Notes: generated from the letters alone by a model not told the origin. Counted from the first letter of the stretch, positions 25,592 through 35,691 are shown. The stretch: 42,052 nucleotides of DNA from Acidobacteriota bacterium (GCA_003223875.1 QHWY01000238.1:1-42052), one strand, 5' to 3'. Program-made: numbers and translations.

Positions 25592-28153
25592 TTACTGCTT
25601 GGGTTTTTTGTCGTCTCCGCCGCCGAAGAGGCCGCCGAAAAATTTGCCGACGCCCTGAATCACCTTGCCGACTCCTTTGCCGGCTTCGACGACACCGTTG
25701 CCGGCTTCGACGACACCGTCCTGAACGGCCTCGGAAAGGCGGAAACCGTGAAGAGGACAGAAGGAGTTGGGGGCGGTACCGGTGATGAAGGCTTCTTCGA
25801 ACGTATTCTCACAGGAGGGATTCGCCAGGAGAAGGCTCTCGGCATCGATGCGGACAAACTCAATGCCCGGGGGAGCGGGGAAGTACGCCTTCGATAGATC
25901 TGGCGGATATAACTGTGTGGCCTTCATCATGAACTCCGTCCAGATCGGGAGCGCGGATCGAGCACCTTCAAGATTGAGATCCCGGTTATCGTCGTATCCG
26001 ACCCACGCGATGGCGAGAAGATCTTTTGTGTACCCTGCGAACCATCCATCGCGTGAGGTACCGGTCTTGCCGGCTGCAGGCAATGTGAAACCGCGACCAC
26101 GAACGCCGATGCCAGTGCCGGAGTTGATCACACCCTGCATCAGATATGTCATGAGGTAGACCAACTCTGGCCGCATCACTGGGACTGGTTCATATTTGTA
26201 CGCTTTCACCGTCTTTCGATCCGCCGTCACCCGAACGAGAGCGTGCGGCTGCATCCGCCGGCCCTCATTAGCGAATACGGTGTATGCTCCGGCCATCTCA
26301 ATCGGAGTAACTTCGAAGGCCCCAAGCGCCACCGAGGGGTAGCCCCGAATCTTCGCGTTTAAGCCCAGCCTCGTCGCCATCTTAGCAACCCGGTCATAAC
26401 CCACGCGTTCGGCGATCTTGATGGTCGGCACGTTGAGTGAATGCTGCAGCGCTTCGCGTGCAGTGACCAGACCGCGATATTCTTGCTTATAATTGTTCGG
26501 CTCGTAGGTGCGGTCACCATCATAGACGAAGGTGGTTGGCTCATCCATGAATGTCGTAATTGGCGTGATGACGCCCTCACGCCGGAATGAATCAAACCGG
26601 GGATCGGCGGAGACGCTCTCCGGGTTCGTGCCTCCATTGCTGGAGGTTGTTTCGCCGGGGCCCGGCGCCGATTCATTTCGATCGAATGCGGTCTCGAAAG
26701 CCGTGGCATAGACGATAGGTTTGAAAATCGAGCCGGGCTGCCGCGAAGCCTGTGTAATGCGATTGAATTGACTGGCGCCGTAGTCACCACCGCCGACCAT
26801 CGCCTTGATCTCGCCGGTGTGCGGATCGAGTGCGATCAGCGCCGCTTGCGGACCAGGCAACTCGTCGGATTCCTTAGTACGTTTCTTTTGCGCCGCGATC
26901 TGTGTCTCTACAAACTTCAAGCCATTCTGAACGGCTTCGACTGCCGCCCGTTGAAGAGCGGGATCCAATGAGGTGTACACGCGAAGGTTACTGCTGGTGA
27001 CTTCATCCTCGGTAAAGTCTCTCAGCAATTCCTCATGGACGAAATCAACCAGGTATGGCGCATCACTCGCGTCAACCTTCAGAGGAGCTACTTTCAATTC
27101 AACGTTTTTCGCGGACTCATATTCATCGTTGGTGATGGAACCCGCCATTCGCATCGCCGCGAGAACTGCATTGCGCCGGCGTTTGGCTTCATCGGGATGC
27201 TTGACCGGAGAGAACCTGCCGTTAGGGCCGGGAATAATGCCCGCCAACGTCGCGGCCTCCGGCACTGTGATTCCCGCGAGATCTTTTCCAAAATAGGCAG
27301 CCGCCGCTTCACCGAAACCGTTAATGCTGAACGAGCCGCGCTGGCCCATGTAGACTTCGTTGGCATACATGGTGAGGATCTGCTGTTTTGTCAGCCGTTG
27401 CTCGAGCAGGAATGAAATGAAAACCTCCGTCACTTTGCGCCTGATGGACCGGTCCGGTGTCAGGAAGAAATTTCGGGCAAGCTGCTGTGTGATGGTGCTG
27501 GTGCCGCCGACGCGGGTCGAACCGCGGACGCTGTGAAGGAGCGCGCCCACGAGGCGAACCGGATCGATCCCCCAATGCGTAAAGAAACGCTGGTCCTCAG
27601 CGGCGATCAGAGCGTCGACGAGAACCTTAGGCAAGTCTTTGTACTCGACAAGACGGCGTTTCTCGCGAGTTTGATCGGAAAGATTCGTCACCAATTCGGC
27701 CGGAAGCCACGCTTCGTCAGCCTCGCCACCCGGAATCCTCACGATCCTCGTCAATGAGGTCTTTCCGAAATCGAGACGCAGCGCATCACCGATCTTCGGA
27801 CGAACCGTGACTCTATTTCCGGTTACCTCGTAAGCGCCATCGTCATCACCAGAAGCCTTATCGGCCGGGTCAAATCCCGCTCGTTGAAGTCGCAGGACAA
27901 TTTCGCCCAAAGCGAGTTTCTGGCCGGGATAGATCCGGTGAGGCGCAGCGTAAATCTGAGCAGTATTCTTGAAAATTTCGCCGCTGAGCCTTCGATCGAT
28001 GATTCGCGAGTAGTAGTTGTAGTAATAGAGGACGATGGCTGACGTGCCGATGAAAAAGAACAGGAAAATCGAAAGCAGAATTTTGAAGAGCGGCGACCGG
28101 AAGAAATTCGAGAGTCGCGCCTTCCTTATACTCTGCGGCTTACGTTCCGCCAT
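25592..28153 (-). CDS. Class A penicillin-binding protein (PBP1-type peptidoglycan glycosyltransferase/transpeptidase)
   Basis: 853 residues from ATG 28153; a GTG eight codons upstream is possible. A cytoplasmic basic tail precedes one membrane helix (LLSIFLFFFIGTSAIVLYYY). A UB2H-like segment spans about 60-130. The GT51 glycosyltransferase domain has its catalytic Glu in AAEDQRFF near 186 and GGTSTITQQLARN. The transpeptidase domain has SIFK (Ser near 475), SLN (HSLNVP) and KTGT. The C-terminal tail is low complexity, GVVEAGNGVVEAGKGVGKV, then a Gly-rich and Lys-rich end, partly made by a 21-bp duplication. It polymerises and crosslinks peptidoglycan. It lies 28 bp downstream of ftcD and may be cotranscribed with the hut genes. 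Confidence 0.94.
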   Translation of the reverse strand: MAERKPQSIRKARLSNFFRSPLFKILLSIFLFFFIGTSAIVLYYYNYYSRIIDRRLSGEIFKNTAQIYAAPHRIYPGQKLALGEIVLRLQRAGFDPADKASGDDDGAYEVTGNRVTVRPKIGDALRLDFGKTSLTRIVRIPGGEADEAWLPAELVTNLSDQTREKRRLVEYKDLPKVLVDALIAAEDQRFFTHWGIDPVRLVGALLHSVRGSTRVGGTSTITQQLARNFFLTPDRSIRRKVTEVFISFLLEQRLTKQQILTMYANEVYMGQRGSFSINGFGEAAAAYFGKDLAGITVPEAATLAGIIPGPNGRFSPVKHPDEAKRRRNAVLAAMRMAGSITNDEYESAKNVELKVAPLKVDASDAPYLVDFVHEELLRDFTEDEVTSSNLRVYTSLDPALQRAAVEAVQNGLKFVETQIAAQKKRTKESDELPGPQAALIALDPHTGEIKAMVGGGDYGASQFNRITQASRQPGSIFKPIVYATAFETAFDRNESAPGPGETTSSNGGTNPESVSADPRFDSFRREGVITPITTFMDEPTTFVYDGDRTYEPNNYKQEYRGLVTAREALQHSLNVPTIKIAERVGYDRVAKMATRLGLNAKIRGYPSVALGAFEVTPIEMAGAYTVFANEGRRMQPHALVRVTADRKTVKAYKYEPVPVMRPELVYLMTYLMQGVINSGTGIGVRGRGFTLPAAGKTGTSRDGWFAGYTKDLLAIAWVGYDDNRDLNLEGARSALPIWTEFMMKATQLYPPDLSKAYFPAPPGIEFVRIDAESLLLANPSCENTFEEAFITGTAPNSFCPLHGFRLSEAVQDGVVEAGNGVVEAGKGVGKVIQGVGKFFGGLFGGGDDKKPKQ
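25679..25720. repeat. Tandem 21-bp duplication in the PBP C-terminal tail
   Basis: Two adjacent 21-bp units (25679-25699 and 25700-25720) differ at one base. Each encodes one heptad of the (N/K)GVVEAG pattern in the C-terminal tail of the penicillin-binding protein. It is an in-frame duplication, so it lengthens a flexible tail without affecting the catalytic domains. Confidence 0.8.
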
Positions 28154-28181
28154 ATGCGGAGTATAGCACCGTGCCACCAGC

Positions 28182-29675
28182 TCATTTCAGTATCTGTTCC
28201 CAGGATAAGATCATGTTTTCATAGCGGTTACGCATTCCGGCATCCTTGATGCCTGTCAAATTCGTGCGCATGTTGGCGACCGCGCCACGCACTGACGATT
28301 GGAGCATCTGGATGCCCACCTGCAAATCGGAAGCTACATTACTGTGGATGATCGATCGTACCTCATCGCAGATACGCAAGGCTTCGGCAGCCGACTTGGC
28401 TGTTCGTGCGGGGATCTCGGTGGCATGGATGAGTCCCTCTTGAATCGCTCGCTCACGCTCGGGTGAATCCTTCGCCAACTTATAGGCAGCCATCACACGT
28501 TCGTAGGCTTCGGAGTCTCGGTCCACCAATCGGAGGAGGTCCGAGCTGTGTCCCGAAAGACGGTCCAGAGCCTCGGCGTAACGTCCGGCATGCTGCTGGT
28601 AATTCTTTTTCTCTTTTGTGATTCGGATCGCCATTTGACCAAGTGCGGCTCCCAGTGCACCTGCGACAGCCGCCACGCTGCCTCCACCGGGTGTCGGCTC
28701 GGCCGAAGCCACGCGATCGACAAAACCGCGAAGCATGTCGGCCATACTGGACGTCTGGGCCGGCCCGTGCGACATCACTTCTGCAAGGCGATTCTCCAAA
28801 ATCATTTCGGGGTTGAATTTTTCCACGCGCAGGTAGAATTCAAAAGCCTGCTCGATTGCTTTCTGAGGGATCAAGCCGATAATTTCGCTTCCAGCTATGC
28901 TCACGCCGTAGCGCTCCGCTTCCGTTCCTACCGTTTCATAAACGAGTTCTACGGGCGTCTGTTCGTAATCGGTAAGATTCATCGAAACCTGCGCCTGATT
29001 CCTGTCTTTGAGCAGAACCCCCATTGCCTTCACGAAAGGAAGTCCACCGCTTGAAAATCGAACGCGTTTTGCAATTTCCTTTGCAATCGAAACATCGGAC
29101 GTGTTCAGGTTGATGTTGTAAGCGATCAGCGGCTTTCGAGCGCCAACGACTGTTGCGCCTGCCGTTGGGTGAAGCTTGGGCTCTCCGAAATCCGGATAGC
29201 GATCCGGATTGGTGGAAATCTCATTTCGAAGCGCTTCAAATTGCCCGCGACGGATGTTTTCAAGGTTCCTTCGCTCGGGACGCATAGCGGCCGCTTCATA
29301 CAAGTAGACGGGAATTTTGAACCGGATCGAAATCTCGCGGCCGACTGTCTTTGCAATCTCCACGCAATCGTCTAGTGAAACACCGCGAATGGGCACGAAC
29401 GGGATAACGTCAGCCGCACCGATGCGTGGGTGCTCTCCTCGATGCGTTGCGAGATCGATGTGCCGTATCGCAATTTCCACGCCCCGGATCACAGCCTCGC
29501 CGATGGTCTCGGGTGAGCCCACAAGGGTGACCACGGCGCGATTATGATCGGGATCCATTTCGCGTCCGAGAGGGTAGACGTGAGGAACCGAAGTCATCGC
29601 GTTGACGATCGCGTCGAGGACTTCGATTCTGCGCCCTTCACTGAAATTCGGAACACACTCAACAAGTGGATTCAT
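28182..29675 (-). CDS. ftcD: Bifunctional glutamate formimidoyltransferase/formimidoyl-THF cyclodeaminase
   Basis: 497 residues from ATG 29675 (MNPLVECVPNFSEGR, the canonical FtcD start). The N-terminal formiminotransferase domain covers about residues 1-300, with THRGEHPRIGAADVIPFVP and LHPTAGATVVGARK. The cyclodeaminase four-helix domain covers about 310-497, with SAEPTPGGGSVAAVAGALG. It moves the formimino group of N-formimino-L-glutamate to tetrahydrofolate and then releases ammonia, giving methenyl-THF. It is the last step of the hut pathway encoded just upstream. The 192-bp gap before it holds a dispersed repeat. The fusion of both domains is the vertebrate-like arrangement also found in several bacterial phyla. 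Confidence 0.95.
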   Translation of the reverse strand: MNPLVECVPNFSEGRRIEVLDAIVNAMTSVPHVYPLGREMDPDHNRAVVTLVGSPETIGEAVIRGVEIAIRHIDLATHRGEHPRIGAADVIPFVPIRGVSLDDCVEIAKTVGREISIRFKIPVYLYEAAAMRPERRNLENIRRGQFEALRNEISTNPDRYPDFGEPKLHPTAGATVVGARKPLIAYNINLNTSDVSIAKEIAKRVRFSSGGLPFVKAMGVLLKDRNQAQVSMNLTDYEQTPVELVYETVGTEAERYGVSIAGSEIIGLIPQKAIEQAFEFYLRVEKFNPEMILENRLAEVMSHGPAQTSSMADMLRGFVDRVASAEPTPGGGSVAAVAGALGAALGQMAIRITKEKKNYQQHAGRYAEALDRLSGHSSDLLRLVDRDSEAYERVMAAYKLAKDSPERERAIQEGLIHATEIPARTAKSAAEALRICDEVRSIIHSNVASDLQVGIQMLQSSVRGAVANMRTNLTGIKDAGMRNRYENMILSWEQILK

Positions 29676-29679
29676 TTGA

Positions 29680-29866
29680 TTGAAGCTCTGGCGCCGCTTT
29701 GCGGCTTGCGCCACCGATGAAATTTAAACCCAGGGCTCGCGCCCTGGGCTAATGTCTTGACGCCGCTTCGCAGCTTCACGTGAGTCCGCCGCGCAGGGGC
29801 GTCAGAAAGTAGCCCAGCGTGTAAGCGCTGGGTTCGTGTTCGTCCATATCCCAGCGCGATTGCGGC
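29680..29866. repeat. Second copy of the dispersed palindromic repeat, between hutI and ftcD
   Basis: Bases 29680-29751 match 588-658 nearly base for base, including GCCGC(T/C)TTGCGGC-like and CCCAGGGCTCGCGCCCTGGG palindromes. Bases about 29801-29850 match the module at about 515-566 (AGCCCAGCGTGTAAGCGCTGGG). The two modules appear in the opposite order from the first copy, so the family spreads as separable units. It lies inside an operon, where the hairpins could attenuate or protect the transcript. Confidence 0.78.
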
Positions 29867-29867
29867 T

Positions 29868-31019
29868 TCACTGTTTCCAGACCAACTCTCCTCGCTTAAG
29901 GGTCGCCACACAAAAGTTTACCGCTGCAAAGTACGGAATCTCGCGGTAATCCGCCAAATCGTAGACGGCGATATCGGCATCTTTGCCGGCTTCAATCGAA
30001 CCCAGCCGATGCTCGCGCCGGACAGCGCAAGCACCGTTGATCGTGGCCGCAACAATTGCCTCCGCGGGGGTCATTTTCATTTGCGTACACGCGAGAGAAA
30101 GCACGAATTGCATATTCAGTGTCGGCGATGTTCCGGGATTGAAATCCGTGGCCAATGCGACCGCCGCACCGCTCTCGATGAGCTTACGAGCCGGCGCATA
30201 GTGACTGTGGCCGAGCATGAATAAAGTCGCCGGCAAGAGCGTTGCCACTACACTCGACTTTGCAATTCGCGAAATATCTGCGTCTGCGATCGCACCCAGA
30301 TGATCGGCCGAAGTGGCGCCCACTTCCACCGCGAGCGCCGCGCCTCCCGACGATTCAAATTCATCCGCGTGCAACTTGATTCCCATCCCGAGCGATCGAG
30401 TTGCGGCAAAAATACGCCGGGCTTCGTTCGTATTGAAAGCTCCGGGCTCGACGAACACGTCGCAGAATTCCGCCAGCTTTCGCCGGTTGTCATGAAATTC
30501 CGGCGGTAATGCGTGAGCGCCGAGGTAGGTCGGCACAGCTTCTAACTTTTCAACGGACCGGATCGCTTCGAGTATTCGTATCTCCGTTTCCAGATTCAGC
30601 CCATATCCGCTCTTGGCTTCAATCGTCGTGGTACCGAATTCCAGAAACCGATTGGGAAACTGCACCCGAAGCGTGGGGGTCTCCCGAACAGTTTTCACCG
30701 TAGACAAAATGCCCCCGCCGCGAGCAAGGATATCCATGTACGGCGTCCCCTGAATTCGCCATTCGAATTCATCGGCACGCGTGCGGGAAAAGACCGCATG
30801 AGTATGCGAGTCGACGAAACCCGGCAGAACAATTTTGCCGGACGCGTCGAACTGGGGCGCACCCTTGTCGGGAAGCCGGTCGGTTGGTCCGGTCCACTGA
30901 ATCACACCGCCGCGAATTTGAACACCGCCGTCGTGAATAATGTTGAGTTCCGACAGCTCGCGTCCGCGGCGCGCGCGCCCCGGTCCTGCGACCGTGACCA
31001 GTTGAGCGGCATGAATGAT
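29868..31019 (-). CDS. hutI: Imidazolonepropionase, start codon unconventional or lost
   Basis: The body is a typical amidohydrolase HutI: DSHTHAVF metal motif, RGGGILSTVKTVRET, TTTIEAKSGYGL, KLHADEF, ATDFNPGTSPT. It converts 4-imidazolone-5-propionate to formiminoglutamate. The first conventional in-frame start is GTG at 30905, but the frame stays open upstream and encodes the conserved N-terminal strands (IIHAAQLVTVAG, then ELNIIHDGGVQIRGG). That region cannot be dropped without losing part of the small beta-domain. No ATG, GTG or TTG exists in frame between 30905 and the hutU stop at 31022. The likely start is ATC 31019 or ATT 31016, coupled to hutU termination. A frameshift or assembly error at the junction is the alternative. 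Confidence 0.88.
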   Translation of the reverse strand: MIHAAQLVTVAGPGRARRGRELSELNIIHDGGVQIRGGVIQWTGPTDRLPDKGAPQFDASGKIVLPGFVDSHTHAVFSRTRADEFEWRIQGTPYMDILARGGGILSTVKTVRETPTLRVQFPNRFLEFGTTTIEAKSGYGLNLETEIRILEAIRSVEKLEAVPTYLGAHALPPEFHDNRRKLAEFCDVFVEPGAFNTNEARRIFAATRSLGMGIKLHADEFESSGGAALAVEVGATSADHLGAIADADISRIAKSSVVATLLPATLFMLGHSHYAPARKLIESGAAVALATDFNPGTSPTLNMQFVLSLACTQMKMTPAEAIVAATINGACAVRREHRLGSIEAGKDADIAVYDLADYREIPYFAAVNFCVATLKRGELVWKQ

Positions 31020-31021
31020 GT

Positions 31022-32665
31022 TTAGATCTTGATGCCTTTCCGCTTCGCGAATGCTCGAGCCTCCTCATATCCGGCATCGGCATGGCGCGCCACGCCAATG
31101 CCGGGATCGTTGGTGAGAACGCGGTTGAGCCGTTCGGTCATTTCGTTCGTGCCGTCGGCGACGATCACCTGGCCCGCATGCAAGGAGTAGCCGATTCCGA
31201 CGCCGCCTCCGTGATGGAACGAAACCCAGCTCGCACCTGACGCCGTGTTGAGCAGTGCATTGAGTATGGGCCAATCGGCAATGGCATCGCTCCCGTCTTT
31301 CATCGCTTCCGTCTCCCTAAACGGAGAAGCCACCGACCCGCAATCCAAATGATCACGTCCGATGACGATCGGCGCTTCGATCGCACCGGTCTTCACCAGA
31401 TGATTGATCCGTTCGCCAAACACCGCGCGCTCGCCGTATCCGAGCCAACAGATCCGAGCCGGCAATCCCTGGAAACGCACCTTCTGGCGTGCCAGACGAA
31501 TCCAGCGGCTGAGAACCTCGTCCTCGGGAAAAAGCTCCAAAACAAGATCATCCGTGACCTGAATGTCACGCGGATTTCCCGACAGCGCCGCCCACCGGAA
31601 AGGACCGCGCCCTTCCGCAAACATTGGACGGATATAGGCGGGAATAAAGCCGGGGAAGTCGTAGGCGTTTTTCACACCACCTTCAAACGCGATGGTTCGG
31701 ATATTGTTTCCGTAATCGAATGTCACCGAGCCGCGCTTTTGCATTTCGAGCAGCGCGTTAACGTGAATGGCAATCGATTCGATCGCGCGCTTAACATAGC
31801 TCTTTGGATCGGTTTCACGAAGTTGCGCGGCCTCCGCGGGCGACAATCCGCGCGGAATGTAACCATAGAGAGGATCGTGCGCGCTTGTCTGATCCGTAAC
31901 AACATCGGGAATCCATCCGCGCCGAACCATTTCGGGAAGAATATCGGCGCAGTTTCCAAGCAGGCCAACCGATAACGGCCGGCGCTGATCGCGAGCCTCG
32001 GTAACAAGTTTCCACGCCTCGTCGAGCCGTTCGGTCATCGTATCCAGATAACCGGTTTCCATGCGGCGCCGGATTCGTGAAACATCGACTTCAATGCCCA
32101 GGAACGCGGCACCATTCATCGCGGCTGCTAGCGGTTGAGCGCCTCCCATGCCTCCGAGACCGCCGGTGACGAGGATCCGGCCCTCGAGTGAACTGCGGAA
32201 ATGCTTGCGAGCGGCCGCCGCGAATGTTTCATATGTTCCTTGCACGATGCCTTGAGTGCCGATATAAATCCAGCTTCCCGCAGTCATCTGCCCGTACATC
32301 GTGAGTTGAAGTACTTCGAGGCGGTTGAATTCGTCGCGCGTCGCCCAGTGAGGTACCAGGTTCGCATTCGCAATCAGTACGCGAGGGGAATGAGGAAACG
32401 TTCGAAACGTTCCGACGGGCTTTCCCGACTGAATTAGTAACGTCTCGTCGTTTTCCAGGCTGCGCAATGCGCCGAGGATCGCGTGAAACGCGTCCCAGCT
32501 TCGCGCGGCGCGTCCCGAACCTCCGTAAACGATCAGTTTCCGGGGATTCTCGGCGACCTCTTCGTCGAGATTGTTCATTAGCATCCGCAGCGCGCCTTCC
32601 TGCTGCCACCCTTTGCAGGAAATCGCGGTGCCGCGCGCCGCCCGTACAGGTGTGTATTCAGACAT
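31022..32665 (-). CDS. hutU: Urocanate hydratase
   Basis: 547 residues, full length. The NAD-binding and catalytic region reads [19 protein letters not shown], and the family-typical [53 protein letters not shown] and [11 protein letters not shown] segments follow. It hydrates urocanate to 4-imidazolone-5-propionate using tightly bound NAD+ in the cytoplasm. Its start overlaps the hutH stop by 8 bp and its stop is immediately followed by hutI, so the three are translationally coupled. Confidence 0.97.
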   Translation of the reverse strand: MSEYTPVRAARGTAISCKGWQQEGALRMLMNNLDEEVAENPRKLIVYGGSGRAARSWDAFHAILGALRSLENDETLLIQSGKPVGTFRTFPHSPRVLIANANLVPHWATRDEFNRLEVLQLTMYGQMTAGSWIYIGTQGIVQGTYETFAAAARKHFRSSLEGRILVTGGLGGMGGAQPLAAAMNGAAFLGIEVDVSRIRRRMETGYLDTMTERLDEAWKLVTEARDQRRPLSVGLLGNCADILPEMVRRGWIPDVVTDQTSAHDPLYGYIPRGLSPAEAAQLRETDPKSYVKRAIESIAIHVNALLEMQKRGSVTFDYGNNIRTIAFEGGVKNAYDFPGFIPAYIRPMFAEGRGPFRWAALSGNPRDIQVTDDLVLELFPEDEVLSRWIRLARQKVRFQGLPARICWLGYGERAVFGERINHLVKTGAIEAPIVIGRDHLDCGSVASPFRETEAMKDGSDAIADWPILNALLNTASGASWVSFHHGGGVGIGYSLHAGQVIVADGTNEMTERLNRVLTNDPGIGVARHADAGYEEARAFAKRKGIKI

Positions 32666-34181
32666 CTTGTGCGAACCTCATGAAATCCACTTCGCTCATG
32701 ACCCCAATCATCTGCTCAATGTCTTTTGAAAGGACGCGATCGACTGGAACATGCGAGATTCTTCTACGAATGTACTGATAGGCCGCTTCGACGGCGATTC
32801 CAGCCTTCAGCGGGCGCAGGTAATCGATGCCTTGCGCGGCGCATAAGAATTCGATGGCGATAATGCGTTCCAGATTCGCGACGACCTGCTTGAGTTTGAG
32901 GACCGCCCCCATGGCCATGGGAACGTGATCTTCTTTGTTACCCGATGTTGGAATCGAATCGACCGACGCGGGATGCGACAGAACTTTGTTTTCGCTCGCG
33001 AGTGCCGCCGCTGCTACCTGCGCGATCATGAAACCGGAATTCAACCCGGGATTATCGGCGAGAAACGGCGGTAAGTCCCCGTACTCCGGATTCAGCAAAC
33101 GTTCGATTCGCCGTTCGGAAATATTCGACAGCGTGGCGAGCGACATCGTCATGAAATCAAAAGCAAGACCCAATGATTGTCCGTGAAAGTTGCCGCCGGA
33201 CAGGACGTCTGGCGGGCTGGCGTCGCCGGCAAAGACGAGCGGATTGTCGGTGGCGCTATTCAATTCCACCGCGGTCACGTTCCTCACGTATTCCAGAGAT
33301 TCGCGGACGGGTCCGTGGACTTGCGGAATACAACGCAGGCTGTAGGCGTCCTGTATGCGGCCGCAATCGATGTGCGACTGCCGGATCTCACTGTCGCGAA
33401 GAAATCGCGAGAGCCGTGCGGCGACTTCGACTTGACCACGGTGCGGTCTTGCCTGATGAATACGTGAGTCATAGGCAACGGGCGATCCCTTCAACGCTTC
33501 AAGTGACATGGCGCCGGCGAGATCCGACAGGTCGAGTAATTGCTTCGCGCGGCGCCACGAGATAATGCCCGCTGCCAGCGTCGCCTGAGTTCCGTTCAGA
33601 AGCGCGAGCCCTTCTTTTGCTTGAAGCTTCAGCGGCGCGATGCCGAGCCCGTCCAGCACTTCTCGCCCGGTAACCCTGGCGGAAGCGGTGAACACTTCGC
33701 CTTCACCAATGAGGACCAGGGCCAGATGTGCCAGCGGAGCGAGATCTCCGCTTGCGCCAACGCTGCCCCGGCAGGGAATCACAGGATATAAATGATGGTT
33801 GAGCAAATCGCAGAGTCGGTCCACAATCGCGGGTCGCACGCCGGATAGACCTTTTGCAAGTACGTTCGCCCGTAGAAGAATCAGGGCGCGAACTTCCTCT
33901 TCACTGAAAGGCTCGCCGATTCCGGATGCATGGCTGCGCACGAGATTGTGTTGGAGCTGGGAAATGTCGTCTGCGCCGATATGAACGTCGGAGAGCTTGC
34001 CGAAGCCGGTCGAGATGCCGTAGACCGGGCGGGCTTCCTTTACGATTGCGTCAACAACTGCGCGGGACCGTCCCATTTTTTGGATGGCGTCCGGGTGCAA
34101 TCGGACAGGCCTGCGATCGAAAGCAACTTCATAAACGTTTTCAACCGTGAGACTCTCGCCGTCGATCAACAGCGGATCCAT
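32658..34181 (-). CDS. hutH: Histidine ammonia-lyase
   Basis: 507 residues. The A143-S144-G145 triad in [12 protein letters not shown] forms the MIO electrophile. Y54 in [12 protein letters not shown] is the general base region, and the NATDNP-type ([10 protein letters not shown]), GGNFHGQ and [10 protein letters not shown] motifs complete the active site. It deaminates histidine to urocanate and opens the hut operon (hutH-hutU-hutI-ftcD, then the PBP gene). No HutC-type repressor lies next to it. There is no clear Shine-Dalgarno before the ATG at 34181; a TATATC hexamer about 15-20 bases upstream could be a -10 element. Confidence 0.97.
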   Translation of the reverse strand: MDPLLIDGESLTVENVYEVAFDRRPVRLHPDAIQKMGRSRAVVDAIVKEARPVYGISTGFGKLSDVHIGADDISQLQHNLVRSHASGIGEPFSEEEVRALILLRANVLAKGLSGVRPAIVDRLCDLLNHHLYPVIPCRGSVGASGDLAPLAHLALVLIGEGEVFTASARVTGREVLDGLGIAPLKLQAKEGLALLNGTQATLAAGIISWRRAKQLLDLSDLAGAMSLEALKGSPVAYDSRIHQARPHRGQVEVAARLSRFLRDSEIRQSHIDCGRIQDAYSLRCIPQVHGPVRESLEYVRNVTAVELNSATDNPLVFAGDASPPDVLSGGNFHGQSLGLAFDFMTMSLATLSNISERRIERLLNPEYGDLPPFLADNPGLNSGFMIAQVAAAALASENKVLSHPASVDSIPTSGNKEDHVPMAMGAVLKLKQVVANLERIIAIEFLCAAQGIDYLRPLKAGIAVEAAYQYIRRRISHVPVDRVLSKDIEQMIGVMSEVDFMRFAQDV

Positions 34182-34199
34182 AGTAGTAATGATATAGCC

Positions 34200-34394
34200 A
34201 ACTCCCCTCCTAAGTTAGGAGGGGTGCCGAGCGCAGCGAGGCGGGGTGGTTCCAAGGAGAACCACCCCGTCTTCGCTCACTTCTTTTGAGGCTTCGCCCT
34301 ATTTCTTGAGGCTGCGCGCTATCGCGCTTGCGCTTCGCGCAGGCTCGCGCTTCGCGGTTCGCGAAGCCTCCCCTCCTAACTTAGAAGGGGAGCT
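34200..34394. repeat. MITE-like element with roughly 25-bp terminal inverted repeats
   Basis: The left end 34200-34224 and right end 34370-34394 are inverted copies with 2 mismatches in 25 bases. Each end is itself a hairpin built on CTCCTAAGTTAGGAG. Inside lie another palindrome (GGTGGTTCC...GGAACCACC type, about 34244-34268) and a GC-rich tract of repeated GCGCTTCGCG units. There is no coding sequence. It fills the gap between the thioesterase stop and hutH, and its right end abuts the thioesterase TAA, so its hairpins may serve as that operon's terminator. The size and terminal symmetry suggest a non-autonomous mobile repeat. Confidence 0.6.
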
Positions 34395-34798
34395 TACAGC
34401 CTTGATTTCAGCAGCTCCCGGTACCGCTCGGGCAACGACCGCGGTTTGCCGTCCGCGCCAATCACGATGTGGACAGTTTGCCCTTCAGCCAGGAGAGTGT
34501 CACCGTTTTTGATGCGGTAAGAGAACTCGATTAGCCGGCTACTGACGCGGGACAACTCCGTTTCGACGAAAACCTCATCATCGTACCGGGCGGGTGCCAG
34601 ATAACGGCAACTCGCTTCCGCGACGGTCAGATACGCTTGCTCTTCGCGCTCAAGGTCCCGATAGCTGAATCCGCATTCCCGGCAGAAGTCGCTGCGGCCT
34701 ACTTCCATCCAAACGAGATAATTGGCGTAATACACCATGCCCATCTGATCGGTTTCGGCGTAGCGGACGCGGAAGCGGCTGCCACAGACGTACGGCAT
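34394..34798 (-). CDS. YbgC-like acyl-CoA thioesterase (4-hydroxybenzoyl-CoA thioesterase family)
   Basis: 134 residues, hot-dog fold. The active-site motif is YAETDQMGMVYYANY, with the catalytic Asp before QMG. The second family block is SCRYLAPARYDDEV. Its ATG shares one base with the HMG-CoA lyase stop (TGATG), so they are coupled. It hydrolyses acyl-CoAs. Next to a leucine-degradation gene it could relieve acyl-CoA build-up, but specificity is unknown. Confidence 0.9.
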   Translation of the reverse strand: MPYVCGSRFRVRYAETDQMGMVYYANYLVWMEVGRSDFCRECGFSYRDLEREEQAYLTVAEASCRYLAPARYDDEVFVETELSRVSSRLIEFSYRIKNGDTLLAEGQTVHIVIGADGKPRSLPERYRELLKSRL

Positions 34799-35691
34799 CA
34801 GGCGGTCTTGAGCACACGCGATGGCAGATCGCGCCCAAGCTCGCGGGCGATGAAATAAGAAGCACGCCGAACAAGGTCGAGCGAAACACCGGACTTGATG
34901 CCGAGGCGGTCCAAAAGATAAACGAGATCCTCCGTCGCGAGATTCCCCGAAGCTCCGGGGGCGTAGGGACAGCCACCAAGTCCGCCGGCCGAGCTGTCGA
35001 AAATCGTGAATCCCATTTGGAGAGCCTGGTAGACGTTGGCGATCGCCATTGCGTACGTGTCGTGGAAATGCATCGCGAGTTTATGCCCCGCAAATTTTTG
35101 GAGCAGATAACCACAGGTCGTTTCGACGTCACGCGGAGTCGCTGCACCGATCGTGTCTCCGATCGAGACCTCGTCAACGCCGAGTTGGAAGAGCGCGGCT
35201 GCGACATCGGAAACTTTTTCTTTGCTCACAGGACCCTCGTACGGGCATACGAAGCAGGTCGAGACATACCCTCGAACGGATATTCCTTCTTTTAACGCAT
35301 GATCGACGACCGGCTTGAAAACATCAATGGATTCCTGAATGCCCATGTTGATGTTTTTCTTGTTGAACGTTTCCGATGCGGCCGTGAATACGGCAATGCG
35401 CCGAATTCCACTTTGAATCGCGCGTTCCAGGCCCCTCATGTTGGGGACGAGCGCCGAATACCTGACATTCGGAGCCGGTTCAAGTTGGCGGACCAATTCG
35501 TCCGCGTCGGCGAGCTGCGGCACGCGGTCCGGGTGCACAAAAGATGCAACCTCGATGTTCTGAAGCCCGGCCGCTCGAAGTAACTTAATGAATTCCGCTT
35601 TCTTGGCAGTCGCTACGATCGCCGATTCATTTTGAAGCCCATCGCGAGGCCCGACTTCGACGATCCGGACGGTCTTCGGCAAGGAGCTCAT
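34798..35691 (-). CDS. mvaB: Hydroxymethylglutaryl-CoA lyase
   Basis: 297 residues, TIM barrel. The N-terminal VEVGPRDGLQNE is the HMGL-like signature. The metal-binding HFHDTYAMA and the catalytic cysteine loop GGLGGCPYAPGASGN are intact. It cleaves 3-hydroxy-3-methylglutaryl-CoA to acetyl-CoA and acetoacetate, the last step of leucine degradation. The biotin-dependent carboxylase subunits at 36530-38454 and the hydratase at the right edge supply the preceding steps. Confidence 0.95.
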   Translation of the reverse strand: MSSLPKTVRIVEVGPRDGLQNESAIVATAKKAEFIKLLRAAGLQNIEVASFVHPDRVPQLADADELVRQLEPAPNVRYSALVPNMRGLERAIQSGIRRIAVFTAASETFNKKNINMGIQESIDVFKPVVDHALKEGISVRGYVSTCFVCPYEGPVSKEKVSDVAAALFQLGVDEVSIGDTIGAATPRDVETTCGYLLQKFAGHKLAMHFHDTYAMAIANVYQALQMGFTIFDSSAGGLGGCPYAPGASGNLATEDLVYLLDRLGIKSGVSLDLVRRASYFIARELGRDLPSRVLKTA

